NCBI GenBank assembly: GCA_964370795.1
Contig: CAYJME010000002.1
Location: 1 to 58,309, forward strand
Source: JAHFOW01 sp964370795
GTDB lineage: Bacteria > Planctomycetota > Brocadiia > Brocadiales > Brocadiaceae
DNA: 58,309 bases
Direction of reading: 5' to 3'
This document shows, in pieces, positions 36,433-44,933 of the stretch. Every line of letters starts with the position of its first letter. Within the stretch, counting starts at the first letter, position 1. The notes beneath the pieces are model-generated. The model did no database searches and had not been told where the DNA came from. It saw only the letters and a program-made list of their open reading frames with translations. The position numbers were made by a program, and so were the translations under genes.

Positions 36433-37287
36433 ATGCTCAAAAAAATATCTTCAATACTCGATTTAATTAAATTCCCGCACACCATCTTTTCATTCCCTTT
36501 TGCGATCATAAGCGCATTTCTTGCGGCCGGTGGTATGCCAGGAATGGCACAATTGCTGTTAATCCTTGGCGCCCTGGTAACAGCCCGCAGCGCTGCTATG
36601 TCCTTTAATCGGCTGGTAGATACTGCCTACGATATCCATAACCCCCGCACAGCTTATCGTGTCACGCTGATTGAAAAAATTGGCAGAAAGAATGTCGTAT
36701 TATTTACTTTTGTATGCGTTGCTCTTTTTGTAGTCTGCGCATGGTTGCTCAATTGGCTTGCGTTCTATCTGTCGCCTTTAGTAATCGTTATTATCTTTGG
36801 CTATTCATACACAAAGCGGTTCACCCATTTCTCTCACTTTGTCCTGGGAACCGCATTGGCGCTCTCGCCCATTGGCGCATGGATTGGCATCCGGGGTTCA
36901 TTTACCATTACACCCTTTTTGCTGGCTCTTGCTGTTGTGTTGTGGACGGCGGGTTTTGATATTATTTACGCGTGTCAGGACCTGGAACACGATATGAGGC
37001 TCAGTTTGTATTCCATCCCTAAAAAACTGGGCATTCAAGGCGCATTAATAGTTTCCGGCGTACTGCACTTGCTTATGGTTCTGGTACTCGCACTTTTACC
37101 CCACTATACGGATTTGAGTATTATTTATTTCATGGGGGTATTCATTGTGGCAGGATTGCTCTTTTATGAGCATTCCCTCGTAAAACCCGGAGACCTTTCC
37201 AAAATCAATACCGCATTTTTTACTATAAATGGGATTATCAGCATGGGATTTATGGTAGTAACCATAATAGATATATTTGTGAAATGA
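36433..37287 (+). CDS. UbiA-family prenyltransferase (MqnP-like)
   Basis: Integral membrane prenyltransferase that attaches an isoprenoid tail in quinone biosynthesis. The 284-residue protein has about nine helices and both Asp-rich motifs of UbiA enzymes: NRLVDTAYDIHNPRTA (about residues 60-75) and DIIYACQDLEHD (about 175-186). The ARSAAMSFNRLVD spacing and NPRTAYR favour the menaquinone (futalosine pathway, MqnP) subgroup over 4-hydroxybenzoate prenyltransferase, but that is inference. It appears to be monocistronic. Confidence 0.88.
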   Translation: MLKKISSILDLIKFPHTIFSFPFAIISAFLAAGGMPGMAQLLLILGALVTARSAAMSFNRLVDTAYDIHNPRTAYRVTLIEKIGRKNVVLFTFVCVALFVVCAWLLNWLAFYLSPLVIVIIFGYSYTKRFTHFSHFVLGTALALSPIGAWIGIRGSFTITPFLLALAVVLWTAGFDIIYACQDLEHDMRLSLYSIPKKLGIQGALIVSGVLHLLMVLVLALLPHYTDLSIIYFMGVFIVAGLLFYEHSLVKPGDLSKINTAFFTINGIISMGFMVVTIIDIFVK

Positions 37288-37356
37288 TAAAGATGTCTGG
37301 ATATTCGCAATTTGCGATTTTAATCCCAAATCTAAAATCCAAAATCTAGAATTGTA

Positions 37357-37581
37357 CTATTTCCTGCCAAACAACCACATGATGAAAGAAAGAATAATAC
37401 TCACAATAATGCACGTGGTAATGGGAAAATAAAAGCTGAAGTTCTTCTTCTCAACGGCAATATCGCCGGGGAGCCTTCCCAGAAAAGGTATCTTGCTGCC
37501 CAACATAAATAATCCACCCACAATTACCATGATAATTCCAAAGATTATTAAAATCTTGCCAAAAGAACCAAATTCGCCCAT
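37357..37581 (-). CDS. DUF2905 small membrane protein
   Basis: A 74-residue protein with two membrane helices (about 8-28 and 50-70) joined by the conserved loop SKIPFLGRLPGDIAVEKKNFSFYFPI, which is diagnostic for DUF2905. The function is unknown. It is convergent with the prenyltransferase gene. AAGGCG lies upstream of the ATG. Confidence 0.88.
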   Translation of the reverse strand: MGEFGSFGKILIIFGIIMVIVGGLFMLGSKIPFLGRLPGDIAVEKKNFSFYFPITTCIIVSIILSFIMWLFGRK

Positions 37582-37933
37582 CGGATACGCCTTTCAAGTT
37601 TGTAGTGGCGACTTCAGTCGCTTCCAGAAAACTCACATAAATAAAACAAAATCCTATGCAATAAATTACGACTTCGACAACTTTTCATTATAGCACAGAT
37701 CTCTTGTGGTCGGCAATAAACGGTTTAAACGGTTTAATCTGTGCAAACCGTTCAAACTGTGCAAGCGGTTATAGGGATAAACTACCCGCGCTACAATTTG
37801 TATTGAAATTTCTAAAATGTTAAACAAATCATTTCCTGCCATATTGACACTTAACATGTAAACATTCAGGAAGGGATACTGTCATAGTGACATATTCAGG
37901 ATTTACCCAAATACTTTCTATTAATAATTTTGT
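37582..37933. repeat. Gene-free stretch with degenerate tandem repeat
   Basis: No gene is supported. Positions 37711-37772 are built from irregular repeats of an AAACGGTTTAA / TGTGCAAACCG type (unit about 9-18 bases). A short minus-strand frame over it reads repetitively (Asn-Arg-Leu units) and is not taken as a gene. The right part leads into the groEL2 promoter region. Confidence 0.5.
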
Positions 37934-37939
37934 TATAAT
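37862..37939 (+). promoter_or_regulatory. Likely groEL2 promoter with palindromic operator-like site
   Basis: A perfect palindrome TGTCA-TAG-TGACA (37880-37892) is flanked by two direct copies of ATTCAGGA (37864-37871 and 37894-37901). A TATAAT hexamer follows at 37934-37939, about 155 bases before the start codon. No clear -35 or CIRCE is present, so control by an activator or alternative factor binding the palindrome is plausible. Confidence 0.45.
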
Positions 37940-38093
37940 ATTTTCTATTTCATTGAGAATTAAAGGCTTAAATTTATAGAAACCACCCATGATCTCATGC
38001 TATAAAAGAACATATCGGCATCAAGTTTGCTCAACAGACTCTCTTATCAGCATTTCTATCAAAGCAAAGAAATATTTTGGAGGAAACTTAGAT

Positions 38094-39731
38094 ATGTCAG
38101 CAAAAAAGATTATTTATGATCATGACGCACTGGAAACTATTAAACAGGGCGTCAAACAATTGGCAGATGCAGTTAAGATTACCCTGGGACCCCGGGGGCG
38201 CAACGTCGTCATCCAGAAAAGCTTTGGTTCTCCACTTATCACCAAGGACGGCGTCACTGTTGCTAAAGAAATCGACCTTGAAGACCATATGCAAAATATT
38301 GGCGCACAAATGGTAAAAACCGTGGCGTCAAAAACCAGTGATGTTGCAGGCGACGGCACGACAACGGCCACAGTACTCGCCGAGGCCATATTTGTTGAGG
38401 GCTTGAAGAATGTAACTGCAGGCGCTAATGCAATGGCATTAAAACGCGGTATCGATAAAGCAGTAGAAGCGGTCGTTAAAAAACTCAAAGAAATGTCCAT
38501 TCCTGTTAAAGGACGTAAAGAGATTGAACAGGTAGCCACGGTTGCATCAAACTACGATACTGAGGTGGGAAAAATTATTGCAGATGCGATGGAAAAGGTT
38601 GGTAAAGATGGTGTTATAACGGTCGAAGAGGGAAAGAGCCTGCAAACTGACGCAAAATGGATAGAAGGATTGCAGTTCGATAAGGGATATTTGTCACCCT
38701 ATTTTATTACGAATCCCAATACCATGCAATGCGTTCTTGACGATCCCTATATTTTAATTCATGAGAAAAAAATTACTGCCGCCAAGGGGTTAATACCTAT
38801 TCTGGAAAAGGTTTCTCAGACGGGCAAACCTCTCTTGATTATCGCCGAAGAAATTGAAGGCGAGGCGCTGACCCTTCTCGTTGTAAACAAACTCCGCGGC
38901 GCATTAAAATGCGCTGCCGTCAAAGCACCCGGATTCGGAGATAAACGCAAGGCCATGCTGGAGGATATTGCAATCCTTACCGGTGGACAGGCAGTTTTTG
39001 AAGACCTCGGCATTAACCTGGAAGCCATGCAATTAAAGGACATGGGACGTGCAAAGAAGATAGAAATTGATAAGGAAAATACCATCCTTATTGAAGGCGC
39101 TGGGGATAGCAAGAAGATTAAGGGACGTATTGAGCAAATAAAGAAGGAAATTTCTATCACCACATCAGATTATGATCGTGAGAAACTCCAGGAAAGACTG
39201 GCCAAACTGGCCGGCGGTGTAGCGCAGGTTAACGTGGGCGCGGCAACCGAGAGTGAAATGAAGGAAAAGAAGGCGCGTGTAGAAGACGCCCTTCATGCCA
39301 CCCGTGCAGCCGTTGAAGAAGGCATCCTCCCCGGTGGCGGCGTTGCGCTTTTAAGGGCGCTTCCAGCTCTTGACTCATTAAAACTTACCGGTGATGAGGC
39401 CGTGGGTGTGGACATCGTCAAAAGGGCATTAAGGGCGCCTTTACGACAAATTGCTACGAACGCCGGTGTAAACGCCTCGATTGTTGTCCAAAAAGTAGAA
39501 TCATCAAAAAACAGCGAAGGTTACGACGCCAGTGCGGACAGGTATTGCAACATGGTTGCAGAAGGAATCATAGACCCAACAAAGGTGGTCAGAACAGCCT
39601 TACAAAATGCAGCAAGCATATCGACGTTACTCCTTACAACCGATGCGATTGTGGGCAAGATACCGGAAAAGAAGAAGACGCCTCCCATGCCGCCCGGCGG
39701 TGGTTACGGTGGATATGGCGATATGTACTAA
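38094..39731 (+). CDS. groL: Chaperonin GroEL, copy 2 (no adjacent groES)
   Basis: A second, diverged GroEL of 545 residues. Conserved blocks include KITLGPRGRNVVIQKSFGSP, GDGTTTATVLAEAI and EEGILPGGGVALLRA. The C-terminus ends PPMPPGGGYGGYGDMY, a Gly/Tyr tail unlike either the Gly-Gly-Met repeats or copy 1. I start at ATG 38094 because GGAGG lies upstream; a longer in-frame ATG at 37989 is rejected. With Hsp20 and Lon genes following on the same strand, this is a stress-type gene group, although the terminator at 39789 ends its own transcript. Confidence 0.96.
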   Translation: MSAKKIIYDHDALETIKQGVKQLADAVKITLGPRGRNVVIQKSFGSPLITKDGVTVAKEIDLEDHMQNIGAQMVKTVASKTSDVAGDGTTTATVLAEAIFVEGLKNVTAGANAMALKRGIDKAVEAVVKKLKEMSIPVKGRKEIEQVATVASNYDTEVGKIIADAMEKVGKDGVITVEEGKSLQTDAKWIEGLQFDKGYLSPYFITNPNTMQCVLDDPYILIHEKKITAAKGLIPILEKVSQTGKPLLIIAEEIEGEALTLLVVNKLRGALKCAAVKAPGFGDKRKAMLEDIAILTGGQAVFEDLGINLEAMQLKDMGRAKKIEIDKENTILIEGAGDSKKIKGRIEQIKKEISITTSDYDREKLQERLAKLAGGVAQVNVGAATESEMKEKKARVEDALHATRAAVEEGILPGGGVALLRALPALDSLKLTGDEAVGVDIVKRALRAPLRQIATNAGVNASIVVQKVESSKNSEGYDASADRYCNMVAEGIIDPTKVVRTALQNAASISTLLLTTDAIVGKIPEKKKTPPMPPGGGYGGYGDMY

Positions 39732-39788
39732 TCGTACCGGTAAACAATCAGGTTTATACCATTTAAGTTGCTTTATTTATTTCCTTGC

Positions 39789-39819
39789 AAAAGACCCCGC
39801 TTTCTCTGCGGGGTCTTTT
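39789..39819 (+). terminator. Intrinsic terminator after groEL2
   Basis: A 12-bp perfect stem AAAAGACCCCGC / GCGGGGTCTTTT with a 7-base loop and T-run, 58 bases after the groEL2 stop. Its A/T flanks allow function on both strands. Confidence 0.93.
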
Positions 39820-39977
39820 GTTCCGGCTTATTCCCAAACAGATGTTTTTTATCATCCATAGCTGCCGGGAAAACGGCAACTGCCATACAAAGCCCTTGCG
39901 CTCAAAAATAAAAATTGCTATAGTAATTCCGTTTTGTACAATATAGCACAAAGAATATTAGAGGGGTTCCTTTTCAA

Positions 39978-40439
39978 ATGTCAATCAATAGCATTCATTA
40001 CAAAATAAATTATAAAACCGATGCGAAACAGAATAAACCAGAAAAGATATTTAAAGAATTTTTTCTCTTTGATAAAAATATCCCAACAAACTCATCAACG
40101 CCGTGGCAACCGTTTACCGATGTTTATGAAACTCCCGATGAAATCGTTGTAAAAATGTCACTCTCCGGAACAAGGCCGGAAGATATCAGGGTCGTCTTTT
40201 CAGGTGAAACGCTTACCATTACTGGTTTCCGGTCCGACACATCGTCCCACGAAAAAATCTGTTTCTATCAGGTAGAAATTCCTTATGGACATTTTGAACG
40301 AAGCATTTATATCCCAAAACCCATTGATACTGACAATATTCAAGCCACATATAAGGACGGTTTTCTCGATGTCCTTTTACCCAAGACACAGCAGCAACCA
40401 TCCAAAACATTTTCAATAAAGATTAATTTTCACCAATAA
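39978..40439 (+). CDS. Small heat-shock protein, Hsp20 family
   Basis: A 153-residue alpha-crystallin-type holdase. PWQPFTDVYETPDEIVVKMSLSGTRPEDIRVVFSGETLTITGFR is the classic start of the domain; the FERSIYIPKPIDTDNIQATYKDGFLDVLLPK block ends it. It prevents aggregation of unfolded proteins. It lies between groEL2 and lon, and lon starts 36 bases later, so Hsp20 and Lon may share a transcript. Confidence 0.93.
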   Translation: MSINSIHYKINYKTDAKQNKPEKIFKEFFLFDKNIPTNSSTPWQPFTDVYETPDEIVVKMSLSGTRPEDIRVVFSGETLTITGFRSDTSSHEKICFYQVEIPYGHFERSIYIPKPIDTDNIQATYKDGFLDVLLPKTQQQPSKTFSIKINFHQ

Positions 40440-40475
40440 AAAAACATAATAATTTTTTACCAAGAATGACAGCTT

Positions 40476-42905
40476 ATGAAAGACAGAGAAGAATTACCCG
40501 ATAAAGAACCGTTAACCGCACAGTCAGAGGCGGACGACACTGTCAAATCAGAGAGGGTTAAAATCCCCAGAGAACTGCCTATCCTGCCGGTCAAGGACAC
40601 GGTAGTTTTCCCCAGTATGGTGGCAGCGTTAAGCGTTTATACCGAACGGGATATTAAACTCCTGAACCATGTCCTTGCTGGTAACCGATTCCTTGCACTT
40701 GTTGCACAAAAAGAAAAGGACATGAAGATTGTAAAACAATCTGATCTCTATGAGTATGCCACTGCCGCTGTCGTGCTTCAGATGTTACGTATGCCTGACA
40801 ATTCTGCCAAGATGCTCGTGCAGGGAATAAGCAGAATCAAGATCAACGAATATACACAAACAGAGCCTTATTTTTCGGCAAAAATCTCCGTACTCGACGA
40901 CATCATCGAAAACGACCGTGAGACAGAGGCGCTGGCAAGAAATGCCGCCGACCAGTTTGTCCGCATGATCTCCCTGGCGCCTTCTCTTCCGGAAGAATTA
41001 AAGATAGCCATTGTCAACATTGACAGCCCAAGCCGTCTGGCTGACATGATCGCCTCCCACCTCAATATCAGCGTCGCTGAAAAACAACAGGTACTTGAGT
41101 CTATCAATGTAAAGGCACGATTACAGAAGGTGACCGCCCTGATTACCGGTGAAATGGAAGTACTGGAGATGGCTACCAAGATACAGTCCCAGGTAAAAAG
41201 CGAGATGGAAAAGGGGCAGCGGGAATACTATCTGAGGCAGCAACTAAAGGCAATCCAGGATGAATTAGGCGAGGGAGACGAGCGCTCTATGGAAATAAAG
41301 GAACTCACCAAGAAAATCGAAGATGCAAAAATGCCATCAGAAGCCAAAAAAGAGGCAGAGCGAGAATTAGGCAGGCTCTCTAAAATGCCATCAGCATCCG
41401 CAGAATATACTGTTTCCCGGACGTATCTCGATCTCCTGGTTGCCCTTCCGTGGTCAGTCACCACCACGGACAGTCTGGACATTCCAGCCGCTCGTAAGAT
41501 ATTGGACGAAGATCATTACGACCTCGAAAAAGTTAAAGAGAGGATTTTGGAATACCTCGCCGTCCGTAAATTAAAACAGGACATGAAAGGCCCTATCCTG
41601 TGCTTTGTCGGCCCGCCAGGCACAGGAAAGACATCCGTAGGTATGTCAATTGCCCGTGCTATCGGTCGAAAATTTGTCCGCATGTCACTCGGTGGCGTGC
41701 GTGACGAGGCAGAAATCAGAGGTCATCGTCGTACCTATATCGGCGCTCTGCCAGGTCGGATTATACAGGGTTTGCGAAAGGCTGGATCAAATAACCCTGT
41801 ATTCATGCTTGATGAAATCGATAAACTGGGCGCCGATTTCAGGGGTGACCCTTCCGCAGCGCTTTTAGAGGTTCTTGATCCAGAACAAAACCACTCATTC
41901 GAAGACCATTATCTGGACGTACCCTTTGATCTGCGAAATGTAATGTTTATTACGACAGCAAACCTATTAGACACCGTTCCACCGGCGCTGAGAGACCGGA
42001 TGGAAGTCCTGGAACTCCCCGGATACACGGCAGAAGAAAAGATATTTATCGCAAGGCAGTTTACCATACCAAAACAACTCAAAGAACACGGCCTCACCCA
42101 TGAGCAGGTGACTCTTGACGATGATGTTATTCAGTCAATCATCACCGATTATACCCGCGAGGCAGGGATCCGGAATCTGGAACGTGAAATCGCAACCATT
42201 TTCAGAAAGGTTGCTAAAGATATTGCCTCCGGTGAAAAACAGTCTGTCCACGTACCAGCAGACCAGTTACACCATTATTTGGGGCCTATTAAATTTTTCT
42301 CAGAGGTTGCAGAACGGACTACGGAGGCGGGCGTCGCCACGGGTCTTGCCTGGACACAGGCCGGCGGTGACATCCTCTTTATCGAGGCCACCAGCATGCC
42401 CGGCACAGGAAAACTTATGCTCACGGGGCAGCTCGGCGATGTCATGAAGGAATCGGCCCAGGCGGCAATGAGTTACATTCGGGCGAAATTAGACAAACTG
42501 GAGATCACCTTCAAGGACTTCAATAAATACGACTTCCATATCCACATCCCCGCGGGCGCCATCCCCAAGGACGGCCCGTCTGCCGGAGTTACTATGGCCA
42601 TGTCACTTATCTCATTACTGAAAAACAAACCTGTTCTCTCCCATGTCGCCATGACGGGCGAGATCACCCTGCGTGGACGTGTACTCCCCGTTGGCGGTAT
42701 CAAGGAAAAGGTTTTGGCTGCAAAACGGGCAGGAATTACCACCATTCTTTTGCCCAGGCGGAACGAAAAAGACCTCATAGAAGTCCCGGAAAATGCAAAA
42801 AAGGACATAAATTTCGTTTTCGTAGAAAAGGTAGACGAAATGTTACCCGTCGTTTTTGGCGCCAAAGAACCCGAGAAGAAGAAAAAGAAGGGGATTTTTT
42901 CGTAA
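40476..42905 (+). CDS. lon: ATP-dependent protease Lon
   Basis: An 809-residue AAA+ serine protease that degrades misfolded and regulatory proteins. The N-terminal LON substrate domain begins at PRELPILPVKDTVVFPSM. The ATPase domain has Walker A GPPGTGKTS and Walker B VFMLDEID. The protease domain has the catalytic dyad Ser702 (PKDGPSAGVTM) and Lys745 (GGIKEKVLAAK). Length and motifs are those of bacterial LonA. Its place behind hsp20 fits a stress regulon. Confidence 0.97.
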   Translation: MKDREELPDKEPLTAQSEADDTVKSERVKIPRELPILPVKDTVVFPSMVAALSVYTERDIKLLNHVLAGNRFLALVAQKEKDMKIVKQSDLYEYATAAVVLQMLRMPDNSAKMLVQGISRIKINEYTQTEPYFSAKISVLDDIIENDRETEALARNAADQFVRMISLAPSLPEELKIAIVNIDSPSRLADMIASHLNISVAEKQQVLESINVKARLQKVTALITGEMEVLEMATKIQSQVKSEMEKGQREYYLRQQLKAIQDELGEGDERSMEIKELTKKIEDAKMPSEAKKEAERELGRLSKMPSASAEYTVSRTYLDLLVALPWSVTTTDSLDIPAARKILDEDHYDLEKVKERILEYLAVRKLKQDMKGPILCFVGPPGTGKTSVGMSIARAIGRKFVRMSLGGVRDEAEIRGHRRTYIGALPGRIIQGLRKAGSNNPVFMLDEIDKLGADFRGDPSAALLEVLDPEQNHSFEDHYLDVPFDLRNVMFITTANLLDTVPPALRDRMEVLELPGYTAEEKIFIARQFTIPKQLKEHGLTHEQVTLDDDVIQSIITDYTREAGIRNLEREIATIFRKVAKDIASGEKQSVHVPADQLHHYLGPIKFFSEVAERTTEAGVATGLAWTQAGGDILFIEATSMPGTGKLMLTGQLGDVMKESAQAAMSYIRAKLDKLEITFKDFNKYDFHIHIPAGAIPKDGPSAGVTMAMSLISLLKNKPVLSHVAMTGEITLRGRVLPVGGIKEKVLAAKRAGITTILLPRRNEKDLIEVPENAKKDINFVFVEKVDEMLPVVFGAKEPEKKKKKGIFS

Positions 42906-43167
42906 GCAGGACAAACATTCTACAAAAGTTTACAAACAGTTTTCCTCTGTACCTCAGTTTCTCAGGATTGAGTGTGCGCGGATTGTGGTTACCTCTTTTG
43001 AAAACCCATAAACCCCTTTTCTTCTTTTAATTCTCATTTTTTTGATAAAATTCACTCACTATAAGCTGCGTATTGAAAAGCATTTTATCAAATCGTGTAT
43101 AAACTCCGTGACCAAAAAGTGTTTCAAAACAATTAGGCCACAACGTACTGTTGTCCTTATAGTCTAC

Positions 43168-43784
43168 TCAAATGGTTCTTCCATAATGAGGAGCTCTCAT
43201 CCTTACCTTCATCTTCTCGAACAACACATTCATATCTGCGCCTTTACCCAGGATTCCATCTAGCCGCTTATTTAATATTTGCTCATTACCGGTTTTAGCA
43301 AACGCATCTGATCCGGCAATCGCCGATTGTTGCACATAATCGCCATCTTTCGTGACAAAAAACATTGTATCTATAACCCCAGCCAGAAACTCATCTCCAC
43401 GGTGGTTAATAATATTCAACAAATGATACTTCCCCTCTCCCCATCCATAGCGAGGGGGTGTTCCAAAGGTAACAATGTCCAACTGCACCCGCCGAATTTT
43501 TTGTAAGTACGCATCAAATTTTGAAATATCTATTCCACCCTCACTGGCAATAGTCAAAAGCCTGTCAACTCCTGGTGATTGACCTAAAAAGTTTGTCATG
43601 AGCGCAAATACCTGACCGGCATGGCTATGCCCTAATAATAACACCCGTTCTCCCAATGAGTATAAGAAGTCGTGGGTCGGGAGCTAATATATTCCTGAGG
43701 AGTAAGATCAGCTTTGACTGTACATTTAATACAAGACAAGATAATAAAAAAAACACAAAAAGAACTGTAATAATATCTCCACAT
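43168..43784 (-). pseudogene. Decayed exported alpha/beta hydrolase gene
   Basis: Two pieces in different frames. The 5' piece (ATG at 43784, AAAGGA upstream) encodes a signal peptide or lipoprotein-like leader (FFIILSCIKC) and about 25 more residues before a stop. In the +1 frame, overlapping its end, a second frame continues to 43168 with the nucleophile elbow of an alpha/beta hydrolase (VLLLGHSHAGQ), FGTPPRYG and a C-terminal APHYGR. The segment that should lie between them, the first strands of the fold, is missing. Frameshift alone does not explain this; an internal deletion plus shift does. The remaining part has no ribosome-binding site. It belongs to the minus-strand protease island. 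Confidence 0.65.
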
Positions 43785-44233
43785 ATTATTTCCTTTAAAC
43801 TCCATTTTAGAAATATTATTCATGAGTTTCTGAGTTCCGGATTTAAAAAGAACGAAAAATGTCTTTACCTACAACTCCTGGCGCTCTTCCGACTTGTTCG
43901 GGTCAGGTGTTCAGCCAAACGATTAGGACACGTGTCATTTTACAATGAAATTATTACTTTTTTTCTTTTTCATCCTCTGGCTTTTTACCAACCCCTCTCA
44001 GGTTAACGAATTTGTTTAGCAAATCAAACCAAAAAGGAGCGCCCTGGGATATTGCCAGCGAAGTAAATATTATTCCTATACTTTATACGCCCAGCCCCTT
44101 GCATCGTCTGGAAACGTTCCTGGGTCGTCCTTTAAAGCTTTAGGGTTACATCCTCCATATCAATAGAAATTTTCAAAATACATTTTAAAAAATTGTAGTA
44201 TGTTGATACTTTCAGAGTTTGAGGATTCTGCCA
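43785..44233. other. Gene-free stretch
   Basis: About 450 bases with no gene on either strand that I can support. A plus-strand frame of 116 codons (43656-44006) overlaps the hydrolase pseudogene antisense and looks like chance. Together with the neighbouring pseudogene this suggests a decaying stretch. Confidence 0.5.
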
Positions 44234-44680
44234 CTAGCCGCTCTTTTTCTCTCTGCTAATTTTTATATGAGCCTGGTCACGTTCGAAAACTCCGGTTTCT
44301 ATTAAAACAAACGTCAGCTTATACTTATATTCTTCATCTTCAAATTTTATTATTTCATTCTCAGATATTCTTCCAGTTTGCTCATAGAGTACTTGCCTTT
44401 CACCGTCATTTAGATATTTTGTTACTTTCAAACCTGTAATTTTTGTCACATTCCAAAAACGAGGCCAGAATCGCATATCGCCTACTTCTATGGTCAAATT
44501 AAAATAATCTACTTTTAAAGGTGATTTTTCCCTTATTTTCAGATGCTGGTAACTCACTAAATCATTTAATGTTTTTTCCAAAGTCTTTTTACTTGCATTA
44601 AGTTCTTTTTCCCCCAATGCAGATAATTTTTTTTCACTCTTTTCCACCTCTTCTGTTGCTTTTACAGTAGCACTGCCCAT
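44234..44680 (-). CDS. Hypothetical protein with N-terminal coiled coil
   Basis: A 148-residue protein of unrecognised family. Residues 8-45 are charged and helical (EVEKSEKKLSALGEKELNAS...), likely a coiled coil. The rest (about 55-140) alternates in a beta-rich way (FNLTIEVGDMRFWPRFWNVTKITGLKVTKY). No signal peptide. No ribosome-binding site precedes the ATG, and the open frame extends about 26 codons upstream without another ATG or GTG, so the N-terminus may be wrong or lost. It follows the membrane-protein gene by 250 bases on the same strand. Confidence 0.55.
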   Translation of the reverse strand: MGSATVKATEEVEKSEKKLSALGEKELNASKKTLEKTLNDLVSYQHLKIREKSPLKVDYFNLTIEVGDMRFWPRFWNVTKITGLKVTKYLNDGERQVLYEQTGRISENEIIKFEDEEYKYKLTFVLIETGVFERDQAHIKISREKKSG

Positions 44681-44933
44681 AACTATTAATGATTTTTCAA
44701 GTTCGTAAGTACTCTTTATGAGAATTTTTTCTTGCTGACAGAAAGCCTTTTTGGTTTAACATTATTCCCATTCATGTTTTTCATTAAAGAATGTATCTAT
44801 CTGGTCTTGCTAAACTCATGGTTGCCATGCGTTTGTGCATTCAAAACTTAGGGAGCAGGTTGTAAACCTGCTCCCCACAAGAGTAATTTAAAATAAACAC
44901 ACAAACCTTTTTTCAAAGAATAATCATATACTA

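Noticed and set aside
37989..38093. N-terminal extension of GroEL copy 2
   Set aside because: GGAGG before ATG 38094 and the normal GroEL N-terminus there; the extension resembles no GroEL.
43656..44006. 116-codon plus-strand open frame
   Set aside because: Antisense to a pseudogene start and repeat-like in composition, with no ribosome-binding site.
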